From positions 992,001 to 1,056,000 of the forward strand of contig JAVHNS010000014.1 in assembly GCA_036872755.1 (NCBI GenBank): a stretch of DNA of 64,000 nt, written 5' to 3'. Below, piece by piece: positions 46,380 to 58,000 of the stretch (the first letter of the stretch is position 1; every line of letters begins with the position of its first letter). This DNA is from Orbilia blumenaviensis (Eukaryota > Ascomycota > Orbiliomycetes > Orbiliales > Orbiliaceae). Both the position numbers and the translations under genes were made by a program. The notes beneath the pieces were generated by a model that was given only the letters and a program-made list of their open reading frames with translations, had not been told where the DNA came from and searched no databases.

Positions 46380-48841
46380 ATGACGACCTTCGCCCCCTCC
46401 AACTCCACCTTTAAAACCCCCTCCGCTTACCGCCTGACCTCCGGAGACGATTCAGATGACGACTCTATCTTAGGGGACGTCCCAGTCCTCTCGTCAGTGG
46501 CTAATGAACTGCTGGCCGAAAATAGTGGCTTGGACCGTCGCAGTTCCGTTGGGAGCAAAACCCCTGGTTCCAACAGCAAAACTTCTTCGTCTAGGGGGGT
46601 AAGCAGCAGTGCTGGCTCTCCTGACTTCCACACTGCAAGAAATTTTGTCACACCTGCTGCTAGAACAGCCCGTCGAGCCTACCTCTCGTCCGTGACAAGA
46701 ATCAGTGATGGAAGTAGCGGCTCAGGAGAAGGTTCTGCTGAAAAGAACTATGACCTATCAAGGATAGGCGATGGCCTCAACGCACCGAGCACGATCGCCA
46801 GGACGATCGGCTCCATTGCTCGTGCCCGTCCAACCACCATTTCCAAACGTCCGGTTAGAGCCTTGGGCATTGGGATGCCAATTCGTGGTCCTAGACGAGA
46901 TTATACCAACCAAGGGATCGAGGAATTGACCAGTCCCGAGGAATTCGATGAGTCGAAACAAGATTTTCTGGCTGAGTCTCATATCCAGAAAGAGCAGGAG
47001 GCTACTGGAATGCGATCAGGAGGTGATCGTGGTATCGATTCGAGTATAAGAAAAATTTCCATGAGCGGGGAGACAGTGCGACGGGAGTCAATCGAGTTTA
47101 CGCGAGATCAGGGGTCGCCGAATCAGTATAATCCACTGAAGAGGCAGTCTTCTGCAAGCTGGAGGGAGCAGGCTGTTCCTTCTAAAAGAGAATCTCCCGA
47201 TAAGAAGCGAGAATCGCCCCTGCATAGAGACTATGCACCTGAAAGTCCGGTCGAAATGATGAGGAAAGCCCAGCTGCAGAATTATCAAGCGGGAAAGCTT
47301 GAGTTTGACTTTGGAGAGGGAAAGCTCGTCTCCAGATCAAATTCAAGAACGAGCTCTGCGTCTCGGCCAGGCTCCCAAGAGAGGTCTGCTCTTAAGTTCT
47401 CATTGCCCTATACCGTGCTCGATAAAGAAAACGATAAATCGCAGCCAAAGAAACTTGGCTTATCATCCTTTGAAATCAGCAAACCCGCTTTCGAAAAGTC
47501 TCGACCATCTCCTCCTCCATCCCCCATCCTCGAAAGAAAGCCTGCTCCCAAGCCACAGGAGCCTCAACCAACATCACCAAGAAGGGCCCTTGGGTCCCTT
47601 TCTGTTAACACACCCCGGAGAGCTGCCCCGCCACCTCCACAGGCGAAGGCGGCACCACCTGCTCCCTCAAAAGATACAGCAACAACTTCGACCCGAAGAA
47701 AGCGACAGCACGTGATTGTTAATGGCAAGCAGTACCTCAGGCTAGATCAAATCGGACGAGGTGGAAGTGCAAAAGTTTACAAGGTTATGGCTGAGAACTA
47801 TAAGATGCTCGCCATGAAGAAAGTTGTACTAGAGAAGCAGGACGAAGCCACTATCCGTGGCTTTAAGGGAGAGATCGATTTGCTACGAAAGCTACAAGAT
47901 GTAGATCGAGTTGTGAGGTTGTATGACTACGAGATTAATGATGAGCGTAGTACTCTCACTGTGGTAAGTTCCAACCCCCAAAACACGCCCCTACACCGCT
48001 CGTGCCATGCTAATTGTTGTAGCTGCTTGAATGCGGCGAATCTGATCTTAATCGAATAATCACCTCCCGCCATCATTCCGATGATTCAACGCTTGATGTG
48101 TCTTTTGTCCGACATTACTGGAAAGAGATGCTCGAGTGTGTCGAGGCTGTGCATGCTCGAAATATCGTGCATAGCGACTTGAAACCTGCCAATTTCCTCC
48201 TTGTTCAAGGCCGACTCAAGCTCATTGATTTCGGAATCGCCAATGCGATCCAAGACGATACGGTTAATGTCCATCGTGAACATCAAGTCGGAACAGTGAG
48301 CTATATGGCGCCTGAGACCATTGTTGACTTTAATTCCGGCAAGACAACATCAGACGGCAGGGCGGCTCCACGTTTGCATAAGCTTGGTGCACCAAGTGAT
48401 GTTTGGAGTTTGGGTTGTATCTTGTACCAGATGACATATGGCCGTACGCCGTTCGCACACCTAAGTACCCTATACCACAAGATGTCGGCTATTCCAGACC
48501 CGAGGCATGAGATCGACTACCCGAGCACCGGCATTGGCGGTACCCCAGTTCCAGCAAGCCTGATAGCAACAATGAAAGGATGCCTCGATAGGGATAAGGA
48601 TAAGAGACTTACCATTCGAGAAATGCTTAGTTATGAGGACCCTTTCTTGAACCCAGACCGGGTGAGAGAAGGAGCAGCAGATATCAGCGAAGACGTTCTT
48701 GTTAGTTTGATGGAGAATGTTGCAGAGTATACTAAGGAGAAGGGGGCCCCGACGGAACAGCAGATCCGGGTATGGGCAAAGGACGTATTCGGGAAGCTCA
48801 AGAAGAAGATGCTTGAGCGGAGGGGGAGTACGGCTCGGTAA
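46380..48841 (+). CDS. MPS1: Spindle-checkpoint dual-specificity kinase Mps1/TTK
   Basis: Protein kinase of the spindle assembly checkpoint and spindle-pole/kinetochore function. 800 aa; exons 46380-47963 and 48023-48841, with a 59 nt intron. The N-terminal 440 residues are Ser/Pro/Arg-rich and disordered. The catalytic domain begins at YLRLDQIGRGGSAKVYKV (Gly loop), with LAMKKVVL (ATP-binding Lys), IVHSDLKPANFLLVQGRLKL (catalytic loop, the Mps1-typical HSDLKPANF), LIDFGIANAI (DFG), VGTVSYMAPE (activation segment and APE), and SDVWSLGCILYQMTYGRTPF. The C-terminal lobe ends LERRGSTAR. The intron lies between the N- and C-lobe coding parts (LTV / LLECGESDLN). Confidence 0.95.
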
Positions 48842-49606
48842 CCATCTCACTGGGATGATGGTTGGAAGGGTGGGCCTTTTCACGAGCGCCAAATGATGAC
48901 GAAGACTATATAAGTAACCTACCTGGATTGTATATTTTCTTTTCTTTTCTGTATAGCCCTTCTTGTTCTTGAGCAGTGGCGTTTTTATGGGAGTTTGGTC
49001 ATTCACTTAGTCTCTTTTTTCTTTCTTCTTTCCTCTTTCTTTGCATATACTTCTGGAGCTTTAAGCACTTAAATGCCGGGTTACAGTTACCTCCCTCTCC
49101 GATTCTCCTCATCACGCCTCTCTTTACTCCCCCGGTGTTTTAATGATGTTTGCATTCTAAATCCTCTTTTGGCGAGTTTTCCACTTCTACATCACTTGCA
49201 ATTTTTGTTACGATTTCCACAAAAGGTCCTACCGGCCATGATTATGTTTTTCGCATCAGGATACACCCCCCATGCATATATATCCCTTTTATTTCTAGGA
49301 GCTTGAGTTAATCCAAGTATCTTATATTCATCTACGAATCTCCAATTCACAATTAAGCTGTGACACGTTCAATAGATCCTTGTTTAAAGTATTCCTTGAA
49401 CCTAGTTGATTCTCCTAATCAGTAATATAATTTATTGGTACGACGGTTGCCAAGGCTTTTGGAGCTTCCCCAGGTAACCCGAACATTTTGAGATCCACGT
49501 AAACCACATCCCACTTCACGACACCACCTCTCCCACCTCCACCACCAAAAACCCCTAACGAGCGCGCCATCCTCCAAAAACCGAGCAAAAAAAAGAGAGA
49601 CAACAA
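48842..49606. other. Intergenic, MPS1 to ALG6
   Basis: Tandem-gene gap with the MPS1 3' flank (CTTT-rich) and the ALG6 promoter. No other gene is seen. Confidence 0.55.
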
Positions 49607-51593
49607 ATGGCGCCTCCACCGTCCGCCTCGCATAAGGCGCGGAAACGTAAACGTCATGTTCGGTCCTATTCGATGCAGCTGCCGTCCAAGCCATTCCCCT
49701 TAGCGTCTTTCCTGCACCCGTTGCGAACATCGTCCATGCGACGTCTTGCTATTCCCACGATACTTATTACCGCGTTTATATTCCGATGGGCAGTGACTTA
49801 TGGCCCGCATTCTGGTTCGTTTTGGATTCTTTTCTATCTTATTTTCTGATAACCGGTATCAATTGGATTATATTGGAGTGTTTCTTGCTAATCTTTGGCT
49901 GTTTTTTTTTTTTGTTTAGGAGAGGGCGTACCTCCCATGTTTGGCGACTTTGAGGCACAGAGGCATTGGATGGAACTTACTATTCACTTACCTATCAGTG
50001 AATGGTATTGGTATGATCTTCAATGGTGGGGACTCGATTACCCGCCTCTGACGGCTTATCATAGCTGGTTATGCGGTAAAATGTTCGTCTGGACCTACTT
50101 AATCACAATCACCTGTATCAAGATGATTTCTTGGGGGGATATTTTTTGACAGCTAACAATTGGAATATATATATACAGAGGCAGTCTGATAGACCCAAAC
50201 TGGTTCGCTCTATTCACCTCCCGCGGCCACGAATCATACAACCACAAAGTCTTCATGCGAGCAACCGTCGCTGTATCCGATTACCTAATCTACATCCCCT
50301 CCGTCGTCATATTTACAAAATGGTATTCCCGCACCAATGGAACCGATAAATACGATCGTATAATCGCCTTAGCAATCCTACTCTCCTCACCGGGGTTAAT
50401 AATTATCGACTATGGACATTTCCAATATAATAGTGTTATGCTGGGACTGTGTATTCTTGCCTTTGCGAGCTTTTTGGCGGATAGGTTGCTATGGGGTAGT
50501 TTGTTGTTTGTGATGGGATTGGGGTTTAAGCAGATGGGGCTTTATTATGCTCCTGCTGTTTTTGCGTATCTTGCGGGCTTGTGTGTTAGCTTTGGTGGGA
50601 ATAGTGATACCAGAGATGTGGTGGGGAATGGTGGTATTAATATCGGTGGATTGTTGAAGGTTGATATTCAAACGCTGGCGCTGTTGGGGATTACCGTCAT
50701 CTCGACTTTTGGGATTATGGTCGCCCCGTTTGCGGTCTTTCATGGGCCTGGAAGAACGGGACTCGAACAGCTGGGACAGATGGTTCATCGTGTCTTCCCC
50801 TTCGCACGCGGGTTATGGGAAGATAAAGTTGCGAATTTCTGGTGTGCTACTAATATCGTGTTCAAATACCGAGAACGACTGTCTACCCCGGCTTTGCAGA
50901 AGATATCGCTGCTGATGACTATTCTCGCCATACTGCCGCCTTGTTTGTTATTGTTCCTGAGGCCGAAGAAGAGGTTGTTACCGTGGGGGGTTGCCGGGTG
51001 CGCTTGGGGCTTTTTCTTGTTTAGTTTCCAGGTTCATGAGAAGAGCGTGCTTTTGCCGATGGTGGCTATGACATTGGTCGTTGCCGGTGGATTGGATAGG
51101 GATTTGTTGAGTTGGATTGGGTGGGCTAATAATATGGCTATGTTTTCGTGAGTACTTTTTTTCCCTTCATATCTCTTATTTTCGCTGTTAGGGGGAGTGA
51201 AATACTGATTGGTATTGGTGGATTAGTATGTGGCCACTATTGAGGCGCGAAGGTCTAGGACTGCAATATACAGTTCTAACAGCACTATGGTCCTGGCTTC
51301 TATCACTGCACGAACTCCCGTCATCACTCTACGCCAAAATCCTACATCTAAGCACATACGCCGGCGCGATAGGACTTCATATCGCAGAGTTAACGATCAT
51401 AGATGGGATTGTGGAGCGGTTTCCGGATATTTGGGTCGTGGGGAATGTGGTGCTGTGTTTTGGAGCGTTTGGGTGTATGTATGTTTGGGTGCTTTATAGG
51501 ATGGCGGAGGAGGCGGGGCTGTTGGATGAGTATTTGATTGGGTCGACGGCGGGTGGGGAGGAGGAGAGGGAGAGGTTGAAGAAGGTAGAGTGA
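49607..51593 (+). CDS. ALG6: Dolichyl-P-Glc:Man9GlcNAc2-PP-dolichol alpha-1,3-glucosyltransferase
   Basis: ER-membrane GT-C glycosyltransferase that adds the first glucose to the N-glycan precursor. 568 aa; exons 49607-49814, 49920-50082, 50179-51147, 51227-51593. A basic cytosolic N-terminus precedes a membrane helix ([19 protein letters not shown]). The luminal catalytic loop has [13 protein letters not shown] (family Asp) and [15 protein letters not shown], then [14 protein letters not shown] restored by splicing at a GTTCGT donor. About ten further hydrophobic segments follow, with the ALG6/ALG8 signatures [39 protein letters not shown] and [11 protein letters not shown]. Ending the second exon at the nearer GGTAAAA donor would delete the conserved GK, so the later donor is preferred. 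Confidence 0.94.
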
Positions 51594-52073
51594 TCTCTCT
51601 TTTTTCCTTTTTCTTGCTTTCCTTTTGCTCTTACTTTATTGTATTGTATACGGCATGCATATATCTACTTAGATAAGGATGCCCTACGGGTTTTTTTATG
51701 TTTTTTTTTTTCTTTTTCGATTTGTATAATTTTTGCTGTTAGAAATGTATTTAAGCGAAGACTGCTGTCTTAAGCGTGGGTGATTGAGGGGGAATATATA
51801 TATATATAAAGGCGGTGGACGGTAGATATTTGTAATAAAGACGTAGAGGATAGAATTCTCAGATGCTATAGATATAATATGATGTGGATGTGGACTGCCC
51901 CAATACAAAGTATACTCCGGCGCTAACTATTAGTTGAACTCTCGTGATTTATCTTTCGTTCTCCCCGCTCCCTGTAAATTAAATTCTTCCTATGCTAACC
52001 AAAGGCTTTTTGAAAGAATGGGGTTTGAGATGTGCTGATTATTTCTTTTGGTTTTTTGTTCGGTTTTTTCGTT
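51594..52073. other. Intergenic, convergent ALG6 / Sel1 gene 3' ends
   Basis: T-rich 3' flanks of ALG6 and of the minus-strand Sel1-repeat gene, with a short TA run near 51796-51808. No gene. Confidence 0.55.
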
Positions 52074-53282
52074 TTATTTTGGAGGGTTGACGTATTTGTC
52101 CTTATAGATCCATGAGTTACCCACGGTTTTGTTCCCATTCTCTTCGGCGAGACGGTAGTATTTCGCCGCCATCCACTATAATTCAGTTCAAAAAACGTAA
52201 TTAGGAATAATCACCTTAAGAGAGTTATAGAGAGAAAAAGAGGGGACATATAAAAAAAAAACGAACCTTATCCTTTTTCTTCAACCCATACCCATTCAAA
52301 TAACACCACCCAGTCTCATTCATCGCATCCGTATCCCCCAAATTCGCCGCCGTCTGATAATAATTAAACGCCGCAACCGGATCCTTCTCCGTACCCCATC
52401 CGTGTCTGAAACAGTTTCCTAATTCAAAGATAGCAAGTACCAATTCCCCCTTTGCAGCACCACCCTTTTTCATACCGGCGCGTAGGGCTTCCTGTTCGAT
52501 TGATGCGGAGTTTGCGGCGGCGGCTTGGAGGTATTTTATCGCTTCTGCGGAATTTGGGGCGGTGCCCCAGCCGTGACGGAGGGCGAGGCCGTAGAGGACT
52601 TGGGAGAGGGGGTTGTTTGCGCCTTGGGGGTCTGCGAGTTGGCGGAAGAGTTTGGTGGAGTTTTCTAGGTCTATTTTCATGGTATTATATATCATTGTTA
52701 GAAATCACCCATATTTCAATATAATACACCAGACGATATTGAAGATTTAAGGGAGGGAAGGGAAGGGAAGGGAAGGGAAAAGGACTCACCACCAGCTTCA
52801 TGCAGCCTAATCGCCTCCTGAATATCCTTATCCGTCCCCTGATCACTAAAACTCCTACTCCGCTCTCTAGTCGGCGTATTCCCCGCACCGCCACCACCGA
52901 GTCCCAACTGACTAGCCCTCCATTCCCACTTATCCTCCTGTTCGCCTTTATTCCCCTCCGTAGTAGGACTCACCAGATCCGAGGGTACATGCTCACTACT
53001 ACCCGCTGCAGCAGGTGGTCCACCTGTAGATGAACCACGACGGAGGAACGATAGTCTCTTCTTATGTGGTTTCTGATCACCGCTGTCTGAAGATTGTTGT
53101 TGTTGTGGGGGGATGCCTTGGCCGTAGGGGCTGTGGTGAGGGTGGGATGGCGGGAAGATTTCTTCTTGGGTGGTTGTGTCGGAGCGGAACATGCGGAATT
53201 CGGGGGCGCCGCCTGGAGGAGGGGGGTGTGGGGTGTCGGCGTAGTCCCTTTCTTTGTCCTTTTTGTGGAACCCGAACGGCAT
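52074..53282 (-). CDS. Sel1-repeat protein
   Basis: 332 aa; exons 53282..52790, 52670..52267, 52175..52074. The N-terminal half is disordered (His/Pro/Gln/Gly-rich, with KKRLSFLRRGSS). The C-terminal half has three to four Sel1-like repeats: SQVLYGLALRHGWGTAPN, FELGNCFRHGWGTEKDPVAA, then NETGWCYLNGYGLKKKDKW. The tail reads AAKYYRLAEENGNKTVGNSW followed by IYKDKYV. The family's HGWG and GNSWIYKDKY elements are shared with fungal Sel1 proteins such as Nif1/Dsf2, in which they act as scaffolds in cell-cycle or chitin-synthase contexts. Which of these it corresponds to is not decided here. Intron 1 carries a (GGGAA)n tract. Confidence 0.8.
52751..52778. repeat. GGGAA pentanucleotide repeat in intron 1
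   Basis: GGGAGGGAAGGGAAGGGAAG-type repeat between the first donor and the branch region of the Sel1 gene (coding strand reads TTCCC). Confidence 0.8.
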
Positions 53283-55035
53283 TTTGTCTTTTTATTTTTA
53301 TATATTTATTCCTTGATCCTTGCTTTGGGGGCGTTCCTTCCTTCCTTTTTTTTGTTTTTGAAGGTTGGTGATGAGGTAGATAAGTACCTAGGTAGATATC
53401 AGGACAGAATACAATCTGGATATCTAGAAGTCGCAAGTGAATACGAAGGGGTGATAGTATCAAAAGAAAGAACAAAAGGCTCGAGTTGATCCAATACCAG
53501 CAAGGTCGAGATATCAATGCCGAGGGAAAAGTTGCAACCAAAAGCGCGTTGACCCTGTTGTATTTCCCAACCACAGCTCACGCACGCAACCCCAGCCAAT
53601 TATATCTCAAAGCAAAGGCACAGCACAGTCCAGGATCAGATCACAGTTAACCGCAAAGCAAAGTTGCTGACTCGAGAAGAGAAAAGGGAGAGAGAGAGAG
53701 AAAGCAAAATCAATCTTATAGTAAAAAAAAGCCCCTAATAAGGACGCGGTAGTAAAAGAGGGTAAAGAGAGTTAGGATAAGATTAAACCACAAGGCCGAC
53801 CCCAAATCCGCCTTATTATACGTAATCCCGACGACCTTATTTCCCTTTTTTTTAAATGCAAAATGCAAATGTGGATGCGAGCAGATGTTTGATTGTTGAT
53901 GTGTGTATGTATGTACGATGCAATGTCAGCAGGCGCCGCGGGGAGGGGAGAAGATCAGAAACCGTTACAGAAATCCGCCCTCCCAATGCAATCCCCGTTT
54001 ATATAGCTAGGTAGCTTAAGTAGTATGGTCAGAATATTAAATCTAGCACCTCTTTTTGACTTGTTACAGAAAATGTGATAGGTCGGGGAAAGTTCAGTTG
54101 GTGGGGAAAAAAGGTCTTGGGATTATATAAGCGGGGAGGGCTTGTCAACGTTTTGGCGGTGGCACGGACATGCAATTCGTGACAGAAGAGAGAGAGAGGG
54201 TAAGTGATATTAGACAGGGTGAAGATGAAGAGAAAGAGAGATTGAGTGGTGGTGGTGATAATAGCTATAGTTAGTGGATTATATTAGCATGATCATGACA
54301 AGCCCGTGATTTCGAACTCGGTTCGATTCCCCGGTTAGGTCACCAATTCCCGTTGGACGGTACAGGACATGACATGCATGGTGAATTGAACCCTTCGAGA
54401 GAACCCCAGTACGAGTTCTCCATCGGAAAGAGTAACAAAAAAGGCGCGCTTGCAGCTAAATATAACTTTGAGCCTCAACACTTTTTTTTTTTACACAAAA
54501 AAGTGCGGCGGTGTTGGGCGGTATTACGTGTGTGATGTCAGCCTCTTCCCTTTTTGTGTACATATGTATTTCTTTCTCTTTTGTATACTTGTTTTAGATA
54601 ATGCTCTCGATCTAGCTTGCAGATTACAGATTGCAGATTGCAGATTGCAGATTGCAGCTGGCGTGGTGGCTAAATTAATCTTATCATCAGTCTTGGCGGG
54701 GCTGTAATCTTCAACCCATATCGTTATAGATGGTTCAGAATTCGGATTGGAATCGGTAGTAGCTACGTGAGAAAAGACGGTCAATGCGTTAAATGATGGT
54801 GTATTTGATAGTTATCCGCTAAAGGTCATCAAAAAATATGTCATACAAAAATTTTTAAAAAAATGATAAATGAAAAAGGAATGAATGGCCCTATTAACAT
54901 ATTGAAGAAGAGGAAAAAAGGGAAGTGAAGTTTATATAAAGAAAGTATAAGGAAATAAAAGGGACCCCCCCAAAAATCATAGATATCATGATATGGTATA
55001 GAGCATTTTATATAATATCCGATTTTGATGTTTGC
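53283..55035. other. Intergenic, Sel1 gene to bZIP gene 3' end
   Basis: Promoter side of the Sel1 gene, then AT-rich 3' flank of the downstream bZIP gene. It contains a 7-nt tandem repeat and a tRNA-like T-arm word near 54326-54350 that does not fold into a tRNA. Confidence 0.5.
54618..54657. repeat. Seven-nt tandem repeat (TTGCAGA)
   Basis: Five to six nearly perfect copies of TTGCAGA in intergenic DNA downstream of the bZIP gene. Confidence 0.88.
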
Positions 55036-58000
55036 TTAGAAGCTGTAGTGCGAGTTATTGATCCTCTGGTTTGCGAGTGCGTATTTCGATGCGAAAATAG
55101 CGTCTAAGGCGTCCTCGACCATGTATTCTTCTAGTACGGCACCAAATCTATTTTTATTCCAGGTAACATGTTAGAAAAACAGATGGTTTATAATAATGAA
55201 AGAGGGAGAGGACGTACCCGTAGCACTTAACCTTCGGCACCAGCTCGTTCTTGATGGCCGCAAAGTCATGTCTTGTCAACTGCAAAAAGTTTGGATGTGA
55301 TTGAATCATCGCCCAGGCACTATACAATGAACAGATATATATTATTAGCAATCCATCCATCCACCCACTACCAAAGATCTTGGTAAAAAAAAAGAGGAGG
55401 GGAAAGAAAAACTCACTTAATAGGCGTAATCTCCCCAGAAACCCCTAACTTCGGCGAAAAGTTCAACAGCATATTCAGCTCCCCAGGCTGCAAATCATAC
55501 GTCCTCGACCCCCAATCAATATCCGGATTGTCCAACATGTGAGACTCCGGCGGACACGACGCCATCAAAGCATGACCGCTGATGGCGGTGCCGTTCGGAT
55601 CTTCTAGAGAGTCGTGGACAAGCTTCTGGATATGCTCCATGCAGGGTCGCTCCAATCTAGATGTCTCTTGCACTGTTAGCATGTAAAGTCCTTATTTATG
55701 TAATTATTTATTTATTTATTTATTTTTTGTGGGAGGTAAGGGTTGGGATAAGGGGACCTACGCAAGCACGAAGTCGATACCAATGGCATCAAAGGCACCG
55801 CCTACATTAGGCGATGTATTAAGTGCCGATGCAGCCGGCTGTCCATACTGTCCAGTAGGAGAAACATAGCTAGGACCAGTAGGTGGTGAAGTAACCAACT
55901 GTCCAAGAGGCTGGACACCCACCAACGATCCCGGAATTCCAGGCATTGATCCCAACGGTACAGGAGGAGGTGGGGGGATAGGTGCCGGAGCTAATGCAGA
56001 AGTAGGATCGATGGATGGATCCGGCGGCCAGGTGAGACCGTGGAGGGCCAGGAACTTCTTTAGCTCTGCGTTTTCGTTTGTTAAGCTGCTTTTCTCCTTG
56101 GTGACTATGGAGAAGGCCTCGCGCAGCCGGGTGATTTCGGACTCGAGTTGTCTGAGATAAGCTTCTTTACGTTCGCGGTGTGTTCGCTGAGCTTGTCTGT
56201 AATTGGGGAAAGAAAGAAGAAAAAGAAAAATTAAATGAGAGGTTAGCCTTTTTGGAAGAAATGAAAAGAAAGAAAGAAAGATAGATAGATGGTAGTGTTC
56301 TAGAACAAAACGAAGGAACAGGGGTGGGTTCAGTGTTCTATGATTAATTGGATATGAAGGCAACGGAAGGGGAGTGGGGGAAGAAGGGCTGAACTGTGCT
56401 GATTTGTGTAAGTGAGAGAAAGACACCAAGGCAAGAGTAAAAGTTATGCAAGGAAAAGTAAGCTCTTGCGTTTCTATATCTGCAAAGAAAATACCAAGTT
56501 CAAGGCAGACACTCTTGGAAGGTGGTGAGGTTGAAGGCAGGTGCATCTACAATCGGACGAAGGTGGAAGGGTCATATATACCTATTGAGTTCCTGATATC
56601 ACCCACCACCAACAATAATGATGATGTTAGCCTTGTTTCGTAATAGACATATACTCAAATACTTCTCTTAGCAAAGCATAGCCAAAGCAAAGCTATGCAT
56701 GCATATAATGAGAGAAGAAAGAACGAAAAGAAAGAAGAAAAAAATTTATTATGAATAAAACGCCACTAAAAGAATGTGGAGAAGGGAGAATTGGGAGACA
56801 GGACTCCTCAGGACCCCGTGGTCACAGATTCCTCCTAAAAGAACGATTGCAACATGTCGGTCTTGACAAATTGCTTATGGACAAATGCCGCGTGAAGAGG
56901 CTCGTTTGGAACAAGCCCTATCGCGCTAGCAGATGCAAATTATAAAAAAAGTGAGGACGACCATTGGGAAGAAGCCACAAGAGGATAAAAAAAGAAATGA
57001 AAGGGAGGGAAAACGGTCCATGCAAAGCTTCGACAGCTTCACAACTTCCTGCACGTTTGAAATGCAAGATTACCAGAATGGGGACAAGTTCCCTCCGATC
57101 TGCGAACTGGGGCTACATAGCGCGCAAAAACAATTAACGGAGGAAGAGGAATATCAAATACCTGGCGTCGAGTTTGTGCGGGCTTCGCGTCCGGTTTGGG
57201 TCCACGCCGCTTGGCAGGTTGGCCATCTGTACTCGTTCGAAACCGACAATTAGTGTTTTCTACTTTCAAATTTGCAACTGCACCCGACCCTCAAAAAAAA
57301 GATTGGAAATTCTGAAACAGAAAAGGGAAAAAAAGAAATCGAGATCGGTATGTCCTTCTTTTCCTTCCTTTCTTTCTTGCTAGGGAAGGAAAACGATGGT
57401 GGCATGTGGAGGAGAACATCTAGATATCTTCGCCCCCCCCAAAAAAAACCATAGCAGTTGCGGTAGCTTCGCCAGAAGCTTATCAAATCTCAGCCCATCT
57501 GATCCCATCCAAGCCCAAACCATCCCGAGAAAAAAAGGGCTCGGTTACGGTCTGGGCAGGGAAAGTCAAGATTTGTCTTGTTTGCCAGGGCGGGTTCACC
57601 GCAGGTGGAACATAATAGCTCGCCAAAATTCCAAATCACTTTACCTGTTTGGGGTTCCGACCTCAAGCTAAGAGCCCAATGATTTGGAAAACACCCCTCC
57701 ACCGAGCTTGTTGGTTATGTCGAGACAGGCTGAAAAGGTTCTCTGAAACCACATACCCCGAAAGTTGAAAAGACGAATTGGAAATACCTACCGCCCCTCC
57801 CTTCCCTTTTTCTTCTTCTTTTTTTCAAAGACAAAAAGGAACAACTGTGCAAATACGACCCGGCAAGAAAACAAATGGTATGTCTTGTCCTTTCAGCGAA
57901 AAAAAAGGAGCTAAGAGAAACACACCAAAACCAGCAGTCATATATGAACGGAAAAACTCAGGACCATGTTACATGCCCACCGAGCTTCAATTGCAAAATA

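Noticed and set aside
54295..54350. tRNA-like end (GGTTCGATTCC followed by ACC)
   Set aside because: The T-stem has two mismatches and no matching 5' acceptor strand or anticodon arm lies upstream.
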